Below are positions 21,901-32,299 of a stretch of 64,000 bases of DNA, one piece after another. The translations under genes and the position numbers were made by a program. The stretch is from Petunia secreta (taxonomy: Eukaryota; Streptophyta; Magnoliopsida; Solanales; Solanaceae). The DNA lies in assembly GCA_029990175.1 (NCBI GenBank), contig JARKIP010000011.1, positions 29,734,001 to 29,798,000 on the forward strand, in the 5' to 3' direction. How positions within the stretch are numbered: the stretch's first letter is position 1; each line of letters begins with the position of its first letter. The notes under the pieces were generated by a model that ran no database searches, was not told the DNA's origin, and saw nothing but the letters and a program-made list of their open reading frames with translations.

Positions 21901-23482
21901 GGATGGCTTTTCCGAGGTAGCCCTCTTCCGCTTCACGCCTGCGATCAAGGGAAAAGTTTTTTAAGTAAGAAAACGGAAAAGGAATGGTAATTCACGACAT
22001 GGACCGAGGAGAAATGTTACCTTTGGAGGTCCCTTGATCAGGGACTCCCTTGGAAGTTTTTGAAGACTTGGAAGTCTTCAAGCCTTTGTATTCTCCCGCC
22101 ACCGCAGCCAGATCATCATCTGACTCGGTCTCCTCTCCATCTTTCTTTTTCTCCTCTTTTTTCTTCTTGCTCTTCTTAGTATTGGCGGCACGGTTTGGAA
22201 AACCTAGCACCGAGGGAAGAAAGCTCAGAAAAATAAAATCGGAATCCAAAGTGACCCACCTATCAAAGCTTCGTTCAAAACTCACCGTGCCTCTTGCACT
22301 GCCAGCCATATTCGGCGGCCATCTTCATCCACGTCCTTATGGGGCGTTTGAGAGCCCCGGTCATCGCTTTGACCCATGCAGTCAGCCCTGCTGGGGGCAC
22401 GATGTCCACCTTATTGGCTGAAGAAACAATAGAGAGACGAGGTCAGTAAAGTATAGATAGCCATCGAGGAGTAAAATGTAAGAAGAAAGGCACTTACGTG
22501 TGTTATTCCACCGTTCGGGGAAATTGGGCTCGGGGGATAAAACCTTAGTCTCCAACAAGATGTACCGCTCACTCCAGCCTCGGTCTCCGTGGTCCTCACT
22601 CTTGTGGAGGAGGGCAAACTTGCCTCGGTTGTTGAGTGCCACCACCCCGGCTTTGTGGAAGTAAGGGTAGTAAAGAGAAATAAGGTGTTGCAAAGTGAAG
22701 TCCACCTTCGTCTCCTTGCTCAGCCAATCCATGCATTGGACGACTCTCCAGACACCGGGGCCAAGTTGGGCCAGACACAAATTGTAGGCCCGGCAGAAAT
22801 CGTCGATGACTTTGTGGACCGGGAGAGAGAAACCGATGGTGAAGGGGTATGTATAAGCAAAAGACATACCCTCGATGTTGTGGCATACCCTACTAGCTGG
22901 ATCGGGGATGATAACCTTCACCTCGGGCTCAAATCGACACTCCCTCTGAACCCGCTCAATGTGAGCTTGAGTTATGAGCGTCGGGGTGGTGTTAACGGGG
23001 ACATTCTTGTTCTTCCCCTCTTGCTCAGCCGTCTGAGCTTGTAGCTTTAGGTCCTTGGAGTTGTCAAAGTGGGAAGGGATTATCTGGTGAGGTTCGAGCT
23101 CTTGCTCGAGGGGAATCACAGGGCCCGAAGATCCCCCCTCGGTAGGTACCCCTCTCTCTCCACCGCCCGCGGCATTGTCGCCCTCGGCGCCTTCTCCCCC
23201 ATGTACAACATCTTCTTCCTCCAAGCTGATGTCGTCGTCTCCAGCGGCTATTTCATGCCTAACTCTTTGCCTCCGCCGCCCAGAGGCGCCGACGTCGGAG
23301 GTCACCTCCTCACCACCCTCCGCCTCTACCATTTGAAGCGGCGGCACGGTGGCAAAAAATTCACCACTAGTGGTGATGGCAGCCAATTGATCAGCTCTGG
23401 CTCTCTCGCCAGAATCGCTAGAGTCTTGTCTAGAAATTGTTGTAGACATGATGACAGAACTAGAAGCTGAGTTTTTCTTCAC
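15928..23482 (-). CDS. Spliced antisense gene of the Tat element (839 aa, five exons)
   Basis: Exons on the minus strand: 22498-23482, 22286-22417, 22021-22203, 21445-21938 and 15928-16653. Every junction is GT-AG: donors GTAAGTG, GTGAGTT, GTAACAT and GTAAGTTT, acceptors TTCTTCAG, GTGCTAG, ATCGCAG and TTGCTTAG. Phases match, and the sum is 2520 bases with no internal stop. Introns 1-3 are 80-82 bp; intron 4 is 4791 bp because it holds the CACTA element. Residues 1-170 are low-complexity and acidic. About 180-330 (FEPEVKVIIPDPASRV, LPVHKVIDDFCRAYNLCLAQL, VWRVVQCMDWL) resembles the 'putative gypsy-type transposon' family (PF04195-like). Exon 3 is lysine-rich (KKSKKKKEEKKK), a likely nuclear signal. 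Residues about 600-790 look like a long coiled coil, then an acidic tail (DEDEEEDED). Extra and antisense ORFs are known in Tat elements; the function is unknown. Splicing is inferred. Confidence 0.8.
16991..18580 (+). other. Gene-like leader and short open block inside the CACTA element
   Basis: A pyrimidine-rich stretch (about 16991-17065) ends at a donor-like GGTAAGGTATG near 17070. An open block of 55-70 codons lies at 18067-18276 (KIKKVTLLARLRTMSD, then IRKWDWRIDILKG). Another acceptor-like and donor-like pair surrounds about 18511-18569. The pattern resembles a degenerate multi-exon gene, either an old transposase or a captured host gene. I did not recognise the protein. Confidence 0.3.
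19911..20446. mobile_element. Tourist-like (PIF/Harbinger) MITE
   Basis: The left end GGGGTCGTTCGGT and the right end ACCGAACTACCTC are imperfect inverted repeats. TAA flanks both sides (19908-19910 and 20447-20449), the 3-bp target of PIF/Harbinger elements. The interior repeats TAATACCCGCATTA and TAATACCCACATTA many times. It sits inside the CACTA element and is thus the innermost layer of the nest. Confidence 0.85.
20736..20848 (+). other. Possible terminal exon in the CACTA interior
   Basis: After the pyrimidine-rich TTGTTCTTTTGACAG, a frame of 37 codons runs to TAA 20846-20848 (EEFEVRRTCPEES, then EEEDAFVLLG). The acidic-to-hydrophobic composition looks like a real C-terminus rather than random AT-rich DNA. 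It may be the last exon of a captured gene or of a decayed transposon gene. An ATG at 20736 opens a different, shorter frame. Confidence 0.3.
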
Positions 23483-23576
23483 TAGATCAGGAAGTTGGAA
23501 AAAGTTTGGAAGAATTCTTTGGCTTTTACTGTTGATTGCTCAGAGAAGAATGAAGAGAAAACTCAGCGAAACGCCC

Positions 23577-23584
23577 ATTTTATA
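23577..23584 (-). promoter_or_regulatory. TATA box of the antisense gene
   Basis: On the minus strand the sequence reads CCTATAAAATGGG. It lies about 95-100 bases before the ATG at 23480-23482, which leaves room for a leader of about 65-70 bases. It is outside the 3' LTR, so the antisense gene seems to have its own promoter in the internal region. Confidence 0.6.
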
Positions 23585-23813
23585 GGTATGGAAGTTTAAG
23601 AGAGGATGACGTCACTGTCATCATTATAACGTTGGGAGAAACGAGGTTTGCGGCGCAACAGTTCAAACGATCAGTGGATGAACGCCACGTGTCCACGGGA
23701 AGTGACCTGATGGGACGCGAACCGTTGGCAAATTTTGAAACGCTTGGGTAGGATCAAGCCACGTCGCTCTCCCGCTAAAACTTCATTCCACTCCTCGGCA
23801 ACCTCGGTAGCTA

Positions 23814-23835
23814 ACCGAGGAGTGGGGGGACTATC
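23814..23835 (+). other. Polypurine tract of the Tat element
   Basis: GAGGAGTGGGGGGACTATC directly precedes the 3' LTR. The G-rich core primes plus-strand synthesis. Confidence 0.8.
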
Positions 23836-24393
23836 TGTATTGGGTAAAAATCGACCCGCGGTGATCCGCCTCGGTCATGCAAATCTTAACGACCGAACAC
23901 GTCGCGACTAAGCAACCGCCGAAGCGATTGAGCGAGTCGCCGAAGCCTTGAAACCGAAGATGCGTTACCGAAGGCGAGCCGCGAGCTGAGCTTCGGTGAC
24001 CATCACCTCGGTCAAGCAACAGGGCCAAGCCACCGAGGTCGTTAACTCTCACCTCGGTGGATCCTCCTCGGTTCAAGCGGCTTTGCAGCCCACTACATCA
24101 CCCCACTAACTCAGCCACTACACACCAAGATCGTGGGACAACATGGCAGCAGATAGTGGAGATCGTGGGCAAGGCTTATACCTATAAATAGTAATTCATT
24201 TTATGTAATAGGGATTCAGAAATATATACTGAAACTCTGCCCAAATTTATACTCAACATCCATATATTGAAATCAAGTTACTTTTACGCATTTACGTCTG
24301 TTTTTGCACGTTTATTCAAGCTTTGATACAAAGATCTGTTTATATTCGAATCCAAATTCGATTTGCGTACCTAAACTGATTTAGGCCCATACA
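23836..24393 (+). repeat. Tat element 3' LTR
   Basis: Same length and ends as the 5' LTR, with about six substitutions, all in the second half. Its TATA box is at 24183-24190. Confidence 0.95.
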
Positions 24394-24398
24394 CATAT

Positions 24399-25039
24399 AT
24401 TTAATGCATATATGTGTCTGAGTAGTGTGAAAACACTAATAATTTTCGCTCACCATGATCTCCTAAATAATATGAAGAGTACATATTCCCCCGTACAACC
24501 GTATTCTTCCTATCATATTGATATTTCATTCTTAGTGTAAATGAGCTTTAAAAATATAATTCTCGTCTGTTAAAAATAGGAATCCTAAATCGATGCTGAT
24601 CTTGCACTTCACAATATAAATGATATATAAAGTTTAAAAACATAGATATAATTAGGCCACAAAACTGAAAAGGTCAATAAGAAAGCTCTTGTGCTTTAAA
24701 ACTCCATTGAAGATGAGATTTGAATGATTTAAGCTATTCTGCAAACTAGTATTATTTATGAAACAAAGAAAACTCACATGAGTAATAACAAGCTCGTCTG
24801 AAGACTGAACAATGCCTAAATCTACTAACAGTAACTTCCCCACCCTCCATCCCTCAACTTTTCTCGTTCACAGTTTGGCTTAATTATATTCAAAAATCTG
24901 GACCGGACCAGACCAATTTTTAATGGGCTAGGGCCGAATCAAGCTCAAAAATCTTGAAAAAATACCGGTTCAGACCGGACCGGTGAGCCGATCCTTAACG
25001 GGTCGGTTCGAGCCGGTTCGGGATCGTTTGACAGGTATA
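24399..25039. other. Right part of the hAT-like element
   Basis: No gene was seen. A 10-bp inverted repeat (ACACATATAT and its complement) lies at 24391-24417, partly formed by the LTR end. The last 140 bp carry the ACCGG-rich terminal region (CCGGTTCAGACCGGACCGG near 24964-24982). Confidence 0.55.
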
Positions 25040-25203
25040 GTATTACCTAGAATTGAAAGACTTCAAATTTTATTCACTATACACAATTTTACACTATCAC
25101 ATCAACCAAAAAATATTTGCAGCTAATCCTTATAAAAATTATGATTTTAGATCTTGAAAAATAGTATAACAAGTTATTACTTATAACAACACGTAAATAT
25201 ATA

Positions 25204-25431
25204 CTCCCTCTGTCCCATTTTGTTTGTCATACTTTCCTTATTTGTCCGTCCCAAAAAGATTGTCGTATTTCTAAATTTGGCAATAATTCAACTCTAAAAT
25301 TACTTTTTGACTCATTTATAGCCACACAAATATTCATGGCTTATTTTAGACCACAAATTTCAAAAGTCCTCCTTACTTTGTTAAACTTTGTGCCAAGTCA
25401 AACTACGACAAACAAATTGGGACGGAGGGAG
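25204..25431. mobile_element. Stowaway MITE (Tc1/mariner-type)
   Basis: The ends are CTCCCTCTGTCCC and GGGACGGAGGGAG with further inverted pairing to about 25 bp. TA flanks both sides (25202-25203 and 25432-25433). At 228 bp it has the usual Stowaway size. There is no coding capacity. Confidence 0.9.
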
Positions 25432-25433
25432 TA

Positions 25434-26237
25434 ATAGTTTTATTTAAAGCTACAAAAGTTTGACTTTTAATTTGTCCAAAGGTCAATCAGATAATGAAAC
25501 AATATATGGTTCCTGTTTTACCTTAAAAAATTACGTCATCATAACAACTGTACCTTGGCCGGATTACTATTTAACCTAAAGGTCATCATAAAGACCATAA
25601 ATTATTTTGAAATACTTAAACCATATATCCAATAATCTAGAAAACAAAGAGAAAATTAAGTTGTTGATTTTTGAGAATTGGGACTGATCTTGACATCCCC
25701 TTTGTCATCGGATTCGGCTGCAAGACTAGCCATATGTTCTTGCCTCATCTTTTTCTTAAATCCATCTTAACGTAATTAAGTGCAAATTATTAAACATGAG
25801 AACTGAGAAGCTTAGTCAGTAACAAAATTATCAAGAAGAATGGCATTGTCCTGACAGTAAATTTGAAAAATAATAAAATAAAAAGAAAAATAAAACAACT
25901 CTCTATAAAGTTTATACATACAGACTCTATGAATCGCTTCAATACACGAAGTTATATTAATCCTAACCTTTAATTTTAAAATATGATAAATCTAACGTTA
26001 ACTTAAAACTAACTTTAAAAATATCAACAAAACCTTTTCGATCATCATGTTGAAACAATTCAAACAAAATAATTGCCTGGATTCTTGCTATCTGGAATCA
26101 ACTATAATGGCACAACACGAACCACCAAGTTCAGTTGTTTCATGGTAATGGTTATCACGCTGATGAAGTTAGTAAATAATTATTCTAATTTCTGTTCTTA
26201 CTACATATATTATTGATCTATCTTGACATCAGAATAT
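25434..26237. other. AT-rich spacer, nothing recognised
   Basis: No open frame, repeat or RNA gene that I could support. The last five bases are the left target duplication of the copia element that follows. Confidence 0.5.
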
Positions 26238-26364
26238 CGTTATAATACATTCGTTCAAATATAATATATGTTAATTATTTAAATTAAAAAGTGTCTTTTA
26301 GAAAGAGTCTTTTGAAGGATGGTATCTTTTCGCTATTTGAAAACTACTGTCTATATAAATAAAG
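26238..26364 (+). repeat. Copia (plus) 5' LTR, first piece
   Basis: It matches 38167-38292 of the right LTR (TTAATTAT, TCTTTTGAAGG and GCTATTTGAAAA blocks). The initial TG has become CG. It is cut by the minus-strand copia insertion. Confidence 0.85.
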
Positions 26365-27686
26365 TGAAGGAATACATACACAGCGGAAGCAATTTCAAGA
26401 TCAGAAACTTACATGTAATATAGACAACCAAAACTATGGAGATTTAATCAAGCGTAAAATTGATACTTATCTCTTGAAGCGTGACTGCAATGACGAGCCA
26501 TCTATCACGAGCAAGATCATCCACGAGCTAGTCCTTCAGTTCCATGATCTTCTATTGTGTTCCCGAATAATTACCGGACTAACAATATTTGGCTGAAACA
26601 AATATTACAGAGAAACTTTGACTTAAAGCTCAACCAACCTTATGGAGGAATAACCCATGTATTTATAACCTAGCTTTAGGTTTAGAAAACCTATTCCAAA
26701 ACTAGTTGGGTTTCTTTTCTACCAAGTAAAGTTCTCATAGTCCTAATTAATTCGGGCACAACAGGGACCACAGAATTAATTAATGAGGCTTCCAATTATG
26801 GAATAATTCTTTTTCTCTAGAATTAACCTTTCCATAATAAATCACGAATTATTTCCACTAGAAATTCGTAATTGCACTCCTCAGTTGAATTTCGAATTCT
26901 TCCATCAAAAATCTTATTTAACTCCCCACGTTAAGATTACAGACACCAATCAATAAACTTAAATTACTGACAATTTAATTTATTGACTAATAAATATCCT
27001 TTAGAGTTCCGCTTAACTTATTTCATGTGTTGGATACCAAAATCCACCGGCCGAGTTTACACATAAAAAACTTATAAGCTTTCATAAAGGGATGTCATCA
27101 ATCTCTATACCGAGACGTGGATTCTATCAACTAGCTATCATTTCACAAATGCATATTATCATTATCCAACTTATCAGGAATTATTTGACCCAAATACCCT
27201 GGACCTCACCTATTGATAAATCAAGACGATGAATAATATACACCGCTAATAACAGCTATATCAAGATTAAGAGTATAAGTACATTTGATGAGCTAGAGAA
27301 TTTGTTTTATATAGTCAGTATAAAAACACTTATCTCTACTTGGTCCGTTCAATGCACACAAAGCGCACTAGCACAAGAAGTTGAAACTATACCGTTCCCA
27401 TAATCAAGATAAATTATATATAATCTTGTACTACAATCATACCGATGACTTTGTCCCGTTTTCATCTTAGATTGTGAACATTTTATTATTTATAAAAACC
27501 GATGATTTAATCTCCCGTGTATAAGCTTGGCTCTACACACTAAATCAACTACTGTATAAATAATAGGACACACATGACACAATTGATCTATATTAATAAC
27601 AATTCATGATATATAATAAATGCATATCAATTGTTCAATAAGGAATAATTACACTAAAACCGCATGGTTATTAGTATATCCCAACA
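26365..27686 (-). repeat. Nested copia (minus) 3' LTR
   Basis: 1322 bp. It ends (plus-strand right side) in TATATCCCAACA and begins TGAAGGAATAC. It keeps about 10 bp near 26402 that the other LTR lacks. Confidence 0.92.
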
Positions 27687-27795
27687 ATCTCCCACTTATA
27701 CTCATAACCATGTCATTGCTAATAAATACTATATCTAAACGCATGGTTAATAGCATATATCCCAATAAACTCCCACTTAGACTTTAACCATGCAT
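27660..27795 (-). repeat. Duplicated LTR edge and purine tract
   Basis: The junction GCATGGTTATTAGTATATC, then CCCAACA and CTCCCACTTA, recurs about 80 bp further on as GCATGGTTAATAGCATATATC, CCCAATA and CTCCCACTTA (written in pieces). So the purine tract and LTR edge exist twice in tandem. Confidence 0.7.
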
Positions 27796-28599
27796 CTACA
27801 ACTTTTACTAGCAATCCTTTTACACGAATACCAAAAAGGAACTAGCAAAGTTGTTTTCTGATGCAATCTTGGTCTAATAGTGCTTTGTTATTACAAATCA
27901 GTTCGATCTTAACCTCTACAGGGATCCAGTCATGAAACTCTCCCAAGAGTATACACCGAACCACTTTCATTCTTTTCTCCCACTACGACAAAGTACCACT
28001 ACTAAGTCATACTACCATGTTCTTATGGTCAAACCACATAACAATTAGAATCTTAAGTCTCAATATTCTTTCCTTACCTTTCGATATTAGAATATGAACA
28101 ACTTTTTCTTGTAGTATATAGTAACGACTTATTCTTGTAGTGTTTTGCTACTACTCAAATCTCTCCCACTACTTTGGAGTAGTGGATTTCCAAGCATCGT
28201 TTATCTATTGACATTTCTTCCACTACTTAAATGCAATGGAACGTCAATTCCGACAAGTGGATTGGATTTCTTGAAATTTTAGATTTTCAGGTGATCCACT
28301 TGTTATTTCTTTGTGCAGTTCCAGTAAATAGGATTTACTTTTAGGAACATTGTTTATTAAATAATCATATTCTAGAAAGCTAGTATTTATGCTAATAAAT
28401 ACCTTCTTTCATTATGACAAGAAAGCAAACTTTCTTTCGTCCCCTTTGTATAGCCAATAAACATATACACATTCATCCTTGATTCCAACTAATCAGTTTT
28501 CCCTTTAAAAGGTACTAACATAGAAGGACTACATTTAGAATGTAATTTAAATTTTCTAAGGCATATTTCCAAAACGAAAGAGAATAACAAATTTTGAAC

Positions 28600-29370
28600 A
28601 ACTTCATATTGATCTAACCATCTTCATCAGAGTCATATATCTTCTTTTTACTACACCATTTAGTTTTGGTGTCCAGGTGTAGATTATCTAGACATAATTT
28701 CTTATTCTGATAAGTAATTTAGTGAACATTGCAAAGAGGTATCGCCACCACGATCAGATCGCAATGACTTAATATATTTTCCATGATGCTTTTCTCTTTC
28801 AGTCTTAAAATCCTTGAATTTCTCAAAGCATCAAGACTTATAGTGCATCAAATAACTATACTCATATTCTTAGTAATCATTTATGAATGTCATAAAAATA
28901 CTCAAAATACCTCTTGCATGTATGTTCTTCAGACTACACTAATCAGAATGAATTGATTCTAACTTATCACCAGCTCGATTTCCTTTTAAAGGGCAATATC
29001 ACTTAGTCATAATTTCTTTTAACCAGAATTCACAGGATTGGTAGTGCCTCCACTTTCAATGAACCTTAATGATCCATCTATAACCAACCAAAAGTATTTT
29101 ATTAAAATAAATATGACCTTGATACAAGAGCAACAGATAAGTGTTATTCAATTTCAAAGAATATTTTCTCTTATGGGGTAGATCAATATCGTTAAATTTG
29201 GAAGACCTATAAAATAAAAAGGGCCTTGCAACATGTACCACAAGAGATAAACATTTATTAACCTCAATAACACCAAAAGTATTGGTAAAATAAATTGAAT
29301 ATCTACCTCTTGTTAAGCTAGAAACTGAAATCAAATTTCTTTCTAACTTAACACACATATAATGCATCCT
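28600..29370 (-). pseudogene. Copia integrase remnant (minus strand)
   Basis: The block 29367-29056 is open and reads KLERNLISVSSLTRGRYSIY, the copia pre-integrase entry, followed by a weakened histidine region (LYQGHIYFNKI). Downstream, from about 29000 to 28640, the integrase core can be followed across several frame breaks: MTFINDY, KFKDFKTE and SIKSLRSDRGG-like words (here KYIKSLRSDRGG). Many stops. No RT was seen between 28600 and the 3' LTR, so the pol 3' half is deleted. Confidence 0.7.
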
Positions 29371-29781
29371 TTAAATTAATGTCTTATCATCACCAAAATA
29401 AAAATTTTTGAAATAATTATTTTGTGAGAGAATAGCAATTAGGGATTTGAATAAAGACATATATAATTAGTGAGATAAAATAATTTAATTAGATCAACTC
29501 AAATCATGTAACATTGAATAATTAAATTCAAAACACATCACACATATATTTTCATGCATATTGAATAGTCAAATTCGTTGGGAAAGTAACTATCCATGCA
29601 CCATATACATGCAATGTCAGATTTCACTCATTAAATTAAATAATATCAAACTCAGTTGGAGAGTCTATTATCAATTTAATTCAAGTGAATATCAATTATT
29701 GAATAGCCCTAGTCTCATTGACTCAACATGCAATTCTCAGTTGGAGAGATACATACAGGTCATCAACAACTAGTAATTAAA

Positions 29782-30690
29782 CCTAGTATACCAACAATAC
29801 ATTTATCCGTTAGGCAGGAAGACCTATTATCAACACGTAAACATATCATTTACACTAGTATTTAATCATGGATACCAGGACTTTTAAACCAAGTATACTT
29901 AACAATAAATTTATCCGTTATGGAGGAAGATCTATGTCAACACGTAAACTTATTGTTTATACTAGTATATGATCATGGAGACTATATAGAATAATCCTTA
30001 TTACCACAGGGTGCCAACCATTAACTTTTCGTAGAAAAATAATTTCCAGAAAATAGAAAAACGTCCAAAACGCCATCTTAACAACCTCAAATTGCCGAAA
30101 AACAACTTGGACCACTGCATAGCAGTGAATTTTTCTCATTGGGTCATTTCTGATGAACCTACCAAATTTCAGGTCAATCGGAGTTCGTCAAGTTTTCTGA
30201 TCTCCGAAACTATGACCAAATTTGGACAAAGTTTATTTTCACGTTTTTGGGTTTAAAATATCTCTGCTGCTTGTTCTAATCATATATCAACATATAATAT
30301 ATTGATATCCACGAATCAAGATCAAACAACATATTTAAAAACTTGTATTTCATAAACAGTGTGACTCTTACGTCTCTAAGAATTCAAAACATGAACTACA
30401 TTCTTATCATATATCAACACAAATTAAATCATCATGTACCAGATTTAATATAAGCCAAAATCGATATAAAGAATGACTTTCATATTTAAATTACGTTTTA
30501 ATTCGGCTAACTGCCTAAACCTCCATCAAACAATCTCAAAGTGTCAAAACTTGACAACACTCACCGCGAAGCAGTGTGAAATTACTTACTAGATCGTTTC
30601 TGATGTCTTTATCAAATTTCATGTCAATTAGAGATCACGAATTCATGATCGCAAAACTATGACCAAATTCGAAAGATAAATATTTTAGGC
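29782..30690. repeat. Two local duplications in the nested copia interior
   Basis: TTTATCCGTTA, AGGAAGA, CAACACGTAAAC and ACTAGTAT occur in order at about 29800-29872 and again at 29909-29970. A second pair joins about 30115-30250 with 30565-30700 (TTTCTGATG, CAAATTTCA, GTCAAT, AACTATGACCAAATT). Both are diverged and non-coding. Confidence 0.55.
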
Positions 30691-30984
30691 GCTTTTTGTG
30701 AATTAAAACCAACATGATTCAAGTTTCCACTCCTTATAATTATCTCATGAGCACAAGGTATGCATTGTGATTCTCCTTTGACTAAGATACACAAAACCTC
30801 CTCCTATGTCAAATTGTCTTTTCGATTAATACACTTGAGAATTCAAGATATTATTTTCCCCTTTTTGAGTGAAAACCTCAATATCTTATCTCATGAATTA
30901 ATCTAGTGTAACTAGTTTCAAGAAATTTATTCCTCTTCGCAGTAGATTAAATTTCACCACTAGCTTATACTTATCCAAAGACAA

Positions 30985-31480
30985 TTTACTTATGGTATAT
31001 TGAGAATATCAAAAGACTCAAATAAATAGACCACTCTATCGAATCCTATTTATTAATCGTAATTTCCAATTCATAATTTGACATAATCACACATGTATAA
31101 ACCTATCAATAATTATCAATGATTCCAAATAAATACACTACCTTGGTAGTGACTATTTATCAATCATAAATTCTCAATTGTTGTGTGATATCGTATAGTA
31201 TATTAAGAATTTTCAGTGACTCTCAATAAATAAACTACGGTCGTAATAAAAATTTATCAATCATAAATTCATAATTCATATACGATTTCAGCTCACATGT
31301 ATAATACCATCAAGAATTTTCAAAAAATTTCAAATAAATAAACCACTTTGATTCCAGCCATTTATTTATCACAAAACTCTTAACACTTGTATCAAGTATT
31401 AAAAATATTTCAATGACTCCAAATAAATGATTCAATTTGGTTAAAACAATTTATTTAATCATAATTCTTAATTAGACATT
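30985..31480. repeat. Tandem array, five copies of about 100 bp
   Basis: Each copy has a start like TATTAAGAATTTTC, then CAAATAAATNNACCAC and TTATCAATCATAAATTC. Copies begin near 30995, 31103, 31199, 31304 and 31397. They are diverged by perhaps 25-35% from one another. The array lies in the leader or gag region of the nested minus-strand copia element. Confidence 0.65.
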
Positions 31481-32284
31481 GTTACATTCAGAGAAACTCA
31501 ATGGCCATACAATTAAAAAAGGGACGTAAAGAGAGAATGACTATTCAGGCTGTATTTCAAGCAATCTGTTCATCAATTGCTTCTTAAAAACTCCCTGCTA
31601 GTACCCATAATTTGAATTGAGTTATTTCAACTCAATTAACACGTATTGTATCAACAGGAGAACAACGGAAAGTTTTTCACTCGAAACTTTTCAACCAAAT
31701 ATTTATCACAAAACTAAATCATGGCCGATTAAGCAAAACCACCTCCGCTAGACCAAGGGAAAATATTCTTGTCTCATTAAGCCAATTTTTTTATTCTCTT
31801 TTTAATTAAATACCTGGCCTTATTACAGAGAAAGATATTCACATGTATAGAACTATTAAAATTATGACTTACTCCGACCGACATTCAGGTAACAATTCAA
31901 AATCAAGGACTGGTTATCAGAAAAAACATAGCTCTTTTAATGCCATTTTTGCAACTAACCATTATTCCTGAATCTATTACTATGCCGCCGCCAACTTCAC
32001 GTGAACTTCAAGAATTAGTTTCCAACAATTAATTTGTTGAACAATTCTTACTTTTCACCTGTAGAAATTTGCTGCCGTTTTTCTAACCCAGCGACCACCC
32101 TTGGTTTTTAAAACACTCATTTTTAACAAAAAACCTAGAAAGTCTATTACCTTTCTATCAGCGCTACCAAAAAGGAACAAACTTTTATTCATGTTTTCCA
32201 TACGCTAAACGAATTCAGAAAAACAATACAATCATACATAATTGCATATATATATATTTTAGGTTATCTATTTAGATGCAAGTA

Positions 32285-32297
32285 GGCTCTGATACCA
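32285..32297 (-). other. Primer-binding site (tRNA-Met type)
   Basis: On the minus strand TGGTATCAGAGCC, the standard initiator tRNA-Met site of copia elements, two bases inside the 5' LTR. Confidence 0.9.
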
Positions 32298-32299
32298 AT

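Larger units (their letters stand above)
9071..24393 (+). mobile_element. Ty3/gypsy LTR retrotransposon, Tat lineage, recently inserted
   Basis: Two 558-bp LTRs (9071-9628 and 23836-24393) start TGTATTGGG, end CCCATACA and are flanked by CATAT (9066-9070 and 24394-24398). A primer-binding site follows the left LTR and a purine tract precedes the right one. The domain order gag, protease, RT, RNase H, a second RNase H-like domain, integrase, then a long 3' region with an antisense gene is characteristic of Tat elements. By eye the LTRs differ at six positions, about 1%. At an assumed 1.3e-8 substitutions per site per year that is roughly 0.4 million years. Total length without the CACTA insertion is about 10.6 kb. 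Confidence 0.95.
8099..25039. mobile_element. hAT-like element hosting a nest of later insertions
   Basis: The left end reads TATACCTGTC and the right end GACAGGTATA, exact reverse complements. They are flanked by identical GTATTACC at 8091-8098 and 25040-25047, an 8-bp duplication typical of hAT elements. Both terminal regions are rich in ACCGG and GGACCGG words (8113-8155, 8519-8700, 24899-25020), as in many plant hAT-derived repeats. Without the inserted MITE, SINE and Tat element it would be about 1.1 kb. No transposase remains. The pairing of the two ends across 17 kb rests on the TIR and duplication match, so it is an inference, though a specific one. Confidence 0.65.

Noticed and set aside
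22589..23470. Plus-strand open frames of 130-150 codons
   Set aside because: They are the reverse strand of the first exon of the antisense gene; composition follows from that exon.
28080..28230. CRISPR-like repetition of CTTGTAGT and CCACTACTT words
   Set aside because: Irregular spacing and diverged words in eukaryotic transposon DNA; no repeat-spacer structure.
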